Origin: Lapidilactobacillus dextrinicus DSM 20335
GTDB taxonomy: Bacteria > Bacillota > Bacilli > Lactobacillales > Lactobacillaceae
Direction of reading: 5' to 3'
Length of the DNA stretch: 64,000 nt
NCBI RefSeq assembly: GCF_001436095.1
Contig: NZ_AYYK01000001.1
Span: 186,001-250,000, forward strand
Part shown: positions 57,976 to 64,000 of the stretch, one piece after another
Position numbering within the stretch: position 1 is the first letter of the stretch
How the letters are laid out: every line of letters begins with the position of its first letter
Translations under genes and position numbers: made by a program
The notes under the pieces: model-generated
What the model was told of the DNA's origin: nothing
What the model saw: only the letters and a program-made list of their open reading frames with translations
Database searches by the model: none

Positions 57976-58014
57976 GTTTTCACCTATCGTTTGTTTTTAT
58001 TAACGTCCTAACAT

Positions 58015-58069
58015 ATAGTAACGGATATCAAAATCATTTTCAAGTAAATTGTCGTACAATTAAATTGTA
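58015..58069 (-). promoter_or_regulatory. guaC promoter with upstream palindrome
   Basis: Minus strand: TTGAAA (58043-58038), 17 bp, TACTAT (58020-58015). Upstream, TACAATTAAATTGTA (58055-58069) has perfect 7-bp arms and may be an operator. Confidence 0.6.
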
Positions 58070-58101
58070 ATTGCACAAAATAGTTCGTTTTTAATTTAAA
58101 A

Positions 58102-58134
58102 TAAAAAAATTGAGAAGCTTTAAAGCTTCTCAAT
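58102..58134 (-). terminator. Terminator after the TetR-family gene
   Basis: ATTGAGAAGCTTTAAAGCTT palindromic stem (58109-58134) then TTTTTTTATTTT on the minus strand. Confidence 0.85.
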
Positions 58135-58142
58135 CCTTTAGA

Positions 58143-58748
58143 TTAGTTTGCAACTTGGAACTCAAAATCATCTTCAATTTCATTAGCAGGATTAAACCGA
58201 TCGTTGTAAATAAAATCGTCTAGTTGTGCTTGTAAGATTTCAACAACCTGCGTTTTCGACATACGAGCATAGCCGCTGGAAATCAAATTAGCAATCCCAT
58301 TAACAATAATCCAATTGCCGGTTAAGATCCGATAAATTTTTTCAGCCGATAGATCTGCAGCGTCAGTGCGTTTAGCAAAGCGAGTTGTTCCTATGTTTAA
58401 AGCAAATTGCTTCATTTCTGTAATGCTTTCTTTATCTTCAATCCATAATGTTCGATATAACATTGGTTGTTCACAAGCAAAATGAATATATGCTAAATCT
58501 AAATCAATCAGAGGATCTTCATGGTAGTGTTGGTTGAAAACATGTTTTTGTAAATAAGATTGGATTTTAATAATTGACTGATGTTTTAAATCATCCATGC
58601 ATTCAAACTCTAAATATAGGGGTTGTGTTGAACAATTCAATTCATCGGCAATTTTACGTGCTGTGAAATTTTGAAAGCCATCACGCATTGCTAAATTAAC
58701 TGCTGCATTTAAAATATCATTCTTCATAATTGTTTTTTTCCGAGCCAT
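58143..58748 (-). CDS. TetR/AcrR-family transcriptional regulator
   Basis: 201 residues; N-terminal helix-turn-helix (ILNAAVNLAMRDGFQNFTAR then KIADELNCSTQPLYLEF, ~12-48), followed by a helical ligand domain and an acidic tail. Divergent from the aminopeptidase gene across ~275 bp. Its targets are not visible. Confidence 0.9.
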   Translation of the reverse strand: MARKKTIMKNDILNAAVNLAMRDGFQNFTARKIADELNCSTQPLYLEFECMDDLKHQSIIKIQSYLQKHVFNQHYHEDPLIDLDLAYIHFACEQPMLYRTLWIEDKESITEMKQFALNIGTTRFAKRTDAADLSAEKIYRILTGNWIIVNGIANLISSGYARMSKTQVVEILQAQLDDFIYNDRFNPANEIEDDFEFQVAN

Positions 58749-59023
58749 GATCGATCTCTCCTTTATATGTGAAATACTTTTTATTTTTTTGCTTATAGTT
58801 TTAATAACTTTTGTATTTGAATAATACCATACCGTTTTATAAAATAAAACCCTTTATTTAGTTTTTTTAAATCGATTCAATTCAAATTTCCTATATTGAT
58901 TATTGCTTATTTTTATAAAGCAGTCATTGTTCATTAGTCATGACTAGACTAACAATTGTATTTCTAATGAAATCAAGGTGCCACCATGCTAAAATAAGGC
59001 TAATTAAGCAAGCAGGTGAGCGG

Positions 59024-60259
59024 ATGGAAGACAAGACTTTTCTAGAACAACTTAAAAAATACGCGGAATTAGCGATTAAAATTGGCTTAAATGTTCAAAA
59101 AAATGATGAAGTAATAATCACTATTGCGATTGATCAGGCTACTTTGGCACATTTATTAGTTGAGCAAGCTTATTTAGCCGGTGCCAGGAACGTTATTTTG
59201 CAATGGCAAGATGAGCAAAAAAGACGACTAGATTTAACTTATCAAACTGAAACCGAATTAAAACAGGTTGCTTCTTTTAAAAATGACTTGTCGCACTATA
59301 TTGTTGATAATCGGGTTAAACGCCTAACAGTGATGTCCAGCGATCCTCAAGCACTGGCTGATCTGGACCCTCGTAAAATTTCAGCTGCCCAAAGTGCCAG
59401 CAGTTCAGGAACTCGTGCAGTTAAAATGGCAACCGAAAACAATTGGTTAAGTTGGACCATTATCGCAGCAGCCAGTCCTGCATGGGCTCAAAAAGTTTTT
59501 CCTGACGAAAATTCAGAAACTAGCACCCAACATTTATGGCAAGAAATTTTTAAAGCTGTCAGAATTGACCAAGAAGATCCACTTAAAGCTTGGCAGCAGC
59601 AAAAAGAAAAACTAATCGCTAAAGCTAAATTGCTAAATCAGTATCAGTTTGATCAATTACATTATGTTGCACCTGATACTGATTTAACGATTGGGCTACC
59701 TAAAAATCATATTTGGGAAGCAGCCAGTTCATTAAATAAAAAAGGCGAGGAATTTATTCCTAATATGCCAACTGAAGAGGTTTTTACAGCACCAGATGCT
59801 AAACGAGTCAACGGTTATGTCCGGGCAACTAGACCGCTTAGTTACGCTGGCACTGTCATCTCGGGAATGGCTTTTACCTTTGAACGTGGTCATGTCATTA
59901 AAGTTGAAGCTGAACAGGGCTTGCAGCTACTTAAACAGCTATTAAAAACCGATTCAGGCGCTAGTATGCTGGGTGAAGTTGCTTTAGTTCCCAATCCCTC
60001 ACCGATTTCGCAATCTGGTATTACTTTTTTCAATACTTTATTTGATGAGAATGCGGCGAATCACCTTGCCCTAGGTGCTGCCTATCCTTTCTCAATTGCT
60101 GGTGGTTCAAAAATGAACCAATTACAACTGCAGCTAGCCGGATTAAATGTAAGTCAAATTCACGTTGATTTTATGATTGGTTCTGAAAACATGTCGATTG
60201 ACGGCCACACGACCGATGGCCAAGTGGTGCCCATCTTCCGTTCTGGTGATTGGGCATGA
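59024..60259 (+). CDS. M29-family aminopeptidase (PepS/AmpS)
   Basis: 411-residue metallo-aminopeptidase. Metal-ligand regions: MPTEEVFTAPD (Glu ~248), LGEVALVPN (Glu), NHLALGAAYP (His, Tyr) and HVDFMIGSENMSIDG (His, Asp). Acts on N-terminal residues of peptides in the cytosol. The ATG at 59024 follows AGGTGAGCGG; an upstream frame from 58940 has no ribosome site. Confidence 0.93.
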   Translation: MEDKTFLEQLKKYAELAIKIGLNVQKNDEVIITIAIDQATLAHLLVEQAYLAGARNVILQWQDEQKRRLDLTYQTETELKQVASFKNDLSHYIVDNRVKRLTVMSSDPQALADLDPRKISAAQSASSSGTRAVKMATENNWLSWTIIAAASPAWAQKVFPDENSETSTQHLWQEIFKAVRIDQEDPLKAWQQQKEKLIAKAKLLNQYQFDQLHYVAPDTDLTIGLPKNHIWEAASSLNKKGEEFIPNMPTEEVFTAPDAKRVNGYVRATRPLSYAGTVISGMAFTFERGHVIKVEAEQGLQLLKQLLKTDSGASMLGEVALVPNPSPISQSGITFFNTLFDENAANHLALGAAYPFSIAGGSKMNQLQLQLAGLNVSQIHVDFMIGSENMSIDGHTTDGQVVPIFRSGDWA

Positions 60260-60438
60260 CAACTAATTTTGGATTATTAGTCTTAAGTGGCTGTTTAATT
60301 ATCGTTTGTTGCTTCATGGTTAGTGTCACGATAATGAACTGGCGCCAGTGGCAACGCCGTCGACTTGTTTTATTATTAAACTCAATTCCAATTATTCTGA
60401 CATTAATCTCAATTTATTTTTTATTCCATAAAAGTTGA
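60256..60438 (+). CDS. Small two-helix membrane protein
   Basis: 60 residues with two hydrophobic segments (~5-26 and ~38-56) separated by a basic loop (NWRQWQRRR), as the positive-inside rule predicts. Its ATG overlaps the aminopeptidase stop (ATGA), suggesting translational coupling. Not recognised. Confidence 0.6.
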   Translation: MTTNFGLLVLSGCLIIVCCFMVSVTIMNWRQWQRRRLVLLLNSIPIILTLISIYFLFHKS

Positions 60439-60496
60439 TGCCATTTTAAAAAGTCTTATTTGCAATTTTGAACGATAATTGTTAATCGGCTCACCA

Positions 60497-60525
60497 TTGC
60501 AAAATCTAAGGTTATTCGCTACAAT
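60497..60525 (+). promoter_or_regulatory. tRNA-Arg(CCT) promoter
   Basis: TTGCAA (60497-60502), 17 bp, TACAAT (60520-60525), 11 nt before the tRNA. Confidence 0.7.
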
Positions 60526-60536
60526 TAGTAGTGCTT

Positions 60537-60610
60537 GCGATAGTAGCTCACCTGGATAGAGCAATGGTTTCCTAAACCATAGGTAGAGGGTTCGAGTCCC
60601 CCCTGTCGCA
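60537..60610 (+). tRNA. tRNA-Arg (anticodon CCT)
   Basis: 74 nt. Acceptor GCGATAG / CTGTCGC; D-stem GCTC/GAGC; anticodon stem ATGGT/ACCAT around TTCCTAA gives CCT; T-loop TTCGAGT. The T-stem GAGGG/CCCCC has one A-C mismatch. CCA not encoded. Reads AGG. Confidence 0.93.
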
Positions 60611-60629
60611 TGATTAAATAAAGATCATC

Positions 60630-60663
60630 AAAAAAGGCCTAGAAAATTCTAGGTCTTTTTTTT
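60630..60663. terminator. Terminator between tRNA-Arg and acetyltransferase gene
   Basis: AAAAAGGCCTAGAA / TTCTAGGTCTTTTT hairpin (one wobble), convergent. Confidence 0.82.
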
Positions 60664-60671
60664 AATACAGT

Positions 60672-61867
60672 TTAGAAATAATCCCATAGCATTGGCTTAT
60701 CTGCATAATTTAAACTTGCTTGCAGCTGAGAAATAGCTGAAACAGTGTTGATCTGACATTGATTAGTTTGAAGCAATTGCTTTAAAGTTCGATAGCCTAA
60801 GAACACTTTAGCAAGTTGACGTGTATCAATCACAAGATCTGCCGTTAATTCGCTACTATGCAGTAACTGACCGCGGCCGTCCTTAACTGATAATTCCCAC
60901 ACACCATTATTTTGCGGAATGAATTGGTCTTGAATTTCAATCAGCAATGGCTTAGTTAGATCAGCTGTAAAATGCCATTCTTCAACTAAAGCTTGCCAAT
61001 CGTTAACCCGGGCCATCATGTAGGGAATAATTGATGTTTGCACGTGATAAGCTTCTGGCATCAAATCATTATATGGCATTTGGTTAGCACTTTCGTAAAT
61101 AAACTTAGGATAAACATTGGCGTGTTTACCAACAAAATTCATCAGACGTTGAAAACTAGCAAAATTACTAGGCATTAATTCAACCAACTCAAATGCTTCT
61201 CCTGAATTGCGTTGATAAATTAAATAACCATCAAGTTGTTGCTGGTCGTCGTATGACAGTGCCACTTCATACTTAGGATGTTTACTATAACGATATTGTT
61301 GCCACCAAGAATGCCGAATTAGCGCACCATTTTGACTTTGTTGATTTTGATCATAGATTGAAGCCATCTGCTCTAGTGCATCTGTGAAATTAACGCGTTC
61401 CACTGAACCAGCCGCCGACGGTGAAATACGTGGGAATTCTGTAGCCTTGACTTGATAGCAAACCCGATCAAATAATTCTTCAAAGCCGAAACGGCGATAA
61501 AAAGTATAAGAGAACGGTGCTAAATAAGATAGAACCACATGATCAGCTAACATTTGTTCAGTGGCTTTTTGCATCAGTTGCGTGATAGACCCGTGTCCAC
61601 CAAATTCCGGATAGCTGGCCACATAACCAACCGCTCCCATCTGATAATCTTGACCGTGCCAATTAACAGGTAAATAAGTAACCATCAGCGCACTTTGCAC
61701 ATGGCCTTGATCATCAACAATTGCATAATCGCGACTATGCATCGCCAAGTTTAACCATTTAGTTTGGTAAGCTTCATTATTAGGACGATCAAAAGCATAA
61801 CAACATAATTCGTAATATTCATTCAACAGATCAACATCAGCATGATCAATTTCGATAACTTTTGACA

Positions 61868-61868
<1 letters not shown>
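60672..61868 (-). CDS. Eis-like GNAT acetyltransferase
   Basis: 398 residues. N-terminal GNAT domain with acetyl-CoA motif GYVASYPEFGGHGSITQLM (~81-99), a second GNAT-like middle and a C-terminal SCP2-like domain, with the carboxyl end WDYF typical of Eis. Family members acetylate amines on aminoglycosides or proteins. The start overlaps the GH1 stop by one base. Confidence 0.88.
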
Positions 61869-63361
<1,493 letters not shown>

Positions 63362-63376
63362 TTACAAATAAAATAG

Positions 63377-63405
63377 ATGCCAAAATGTTCAAAACATTTT
63401 GGCAT
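63377..63405 (-). repeat. 13-bp perfect hairpin between DUF3284 and GH1 genes
   Basis: ATGCCAAAATGTT and AACATTTTGGCAT with a three-base loop, followed on the minus strand by CTATTTTATTTG. May be a weak terminator or an mRNA-stability hairpin. Confidence 0.75.
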
Positions 63406-63410
63406 AGTTG

Positions 63411-63827
63411 TTAATAAGACTGTTCAATTTGTAGCAGCATTTTCTTAAAGTTACGTCGACGCACGAAACCAAGAATTGATCCCACAAGCACGTCATTCAT
63501 CTGGCGAATAAAACCACCCTGTGATTGCGTATTCTCTTGGTAAATAACCTCAGTTTGATGATTACCCAAGCTCTTCATCTCATACTTCACATCGAAATCA
63601 CTCTGATTTGAATGTGTTGTGTAGTAATAAGCTTCATTAGGCACTAGCTTAGTAATCGTAATACGCGCTGACGTCGTCTTGGTAAACTGCTTTATATAAG
63701 AATAGCCCTCTAATTGTTCTTCAGAAATGGTATCACCAGTTTGTGTTCGAATATCATACAAAACCGAATCAACAATCTTACGATAGAAAAAATTAGTCGG
63801 AATGTTTAATTTTTGCTGGATCTTCAT
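63411..63827 (-). CDS. DUF3284 domain protein
   Basis: 138 residues, soluble, with an SRPBCC-like pattern. DUF3284 genes occur beside cellobiose/beta-glucoside PTS genes; function unknown. Its ATG overlaps the stop of the upstream gene (ATGA). Confidence 0.85.
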   Translation of the reverse strand: MKIQQKLNIPTNFFYRKIVDSVLYDIRTQTGDTISEEQLEGYSYIKQFTKTTSARITITKLVPNEAYYYTTHSNQSDFDVKYEMKSLGNHQTEVIYQENTQSQGGFIRQMNDVLVGSILGFVRRRNFKKMLLQIEQSY

Positions 63828-64000
63828 TTCTTAGTCCCCTTCTTAATAGCGGATTGTTGAATTTCACTGGCTGATTTATCCTTAGATTTCATCTTGCCGG
63901 CTGCCTTATCTCGCTTTTTACCGCGATGGAAAAAGAAGAAGCCCAAGCCAACAACAAAAATACCTAGCGTGAGTAAATAAATGTCTAGGCCAGTGCCATT
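63824..64000 (-). CDS. C-terminal end of a membrane protein (runs off the window)
   Basis: 58 C-terminal residues: a hydrophobic helix (LLTLGIFVVGLGFFFF) followed by a basic tail (HRGKKRDKAAGKMKSKDKSA...KKGTKK). Stop overlaps the DUF3284 start. Possibly a transporter component, given context, but not identifiable. Confidence 0.6.
   Translation of the reverse strand, partial: NGTGLDIYLLTLGIFVVGLGFFFFHRGKKRDKAAGKMKSKDKSASEIQQSAIKKGTKK

Noticed and set aside
58051-58140. Purine riboswitch upstream of guaC
   Set aside because: No conserved purine aptamer loops seen; only a short palindrome.

Overview
The window is chromosomal housekeeping DNA from a low-GC Firmicute. The gene content and order point to Lactobacillaceae: ezrA-iscS-thiI-rex, pst-phoPR next to ftsEX-prfB-secA, hpf-comFC-comFA-yigZ-tagO-rny-recA-cinA-pgsA-rodZ-ymfI/H/F-ftsK, SecA without its C-terminal zinc motif, and many Rho-independent terminators. 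I cannot name the species. No complete prophage, insertion sequence or CRISPR array is visible.

Layout. 1-2340: 5' part of valS (minus), a ~700-nt stretch holding at least three related, partly inverted structured repeats, then a T-box leader with its promoter. 2411-7573: rex, thiI, iscS-type desulfurase and ezrA (minus). 7744-9121: msrC-like fRMsr and rpsD with a long, pseudoknot-capable leader (plus). 9171-10356: a padR operon whose two DUF1048 genes each carry an early in-frame stop. 10459-12960: a PASTA-like protein, an orphan PTS EIIA-like protein lacking the usual catalytic His, and a LacI-family regulator; the last two share an operator-like palindrome. 13116-20619: phosphate uptake and sensing (phoU, two pstB, pstA, pstC, pstS, phoR, phoP) with Pho-box-like repeats before pstS. 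20812-25991: ftsX, ftsE, prfB (programmed +1 frameshift), secA.

26195-31065: gluconate module: an RpiR-family regulator divergent from gnd-gntK-gntP, with two near-identical operators in the divergent promoters. 31135-35811: hpf, comFC (disrupted by a perfect 34-bp tandem duplication), comFA, yigZ (no canonical start codon) and tagO. 35936-48269: rny, recA (LexA box), cinA, pgsA, rodZ, ymfI, ymfH, ymfF, ftsK, trmL. 48542-49588: aquaporin and tRNA-Arg(CCG). 49634-58748: UDG-like protein, map, deoxynucleoside kinase, HD hydrolase, rlmA, L,D-transpeptidase, a TmrB-like ATPase with a macro-domain protein, flavodoxin, GtrA, guaC and a TetR regulator. 59024-64000: M29 aminopeptidase with a coupled small membrane protein, tRNA-Arg(CCT), an Eis-like acetyltransferase, a GH1 glycosidase, a DUF3284 protein and the end of a membrane-protein gene.

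Most of the window is ordinary. The items most worth checking are the valS leader repeats with compensatory base changes, the comFC tandem duplication, the two nonsense-interrupted DUF1048 genes, and the missing yigZ start codon.
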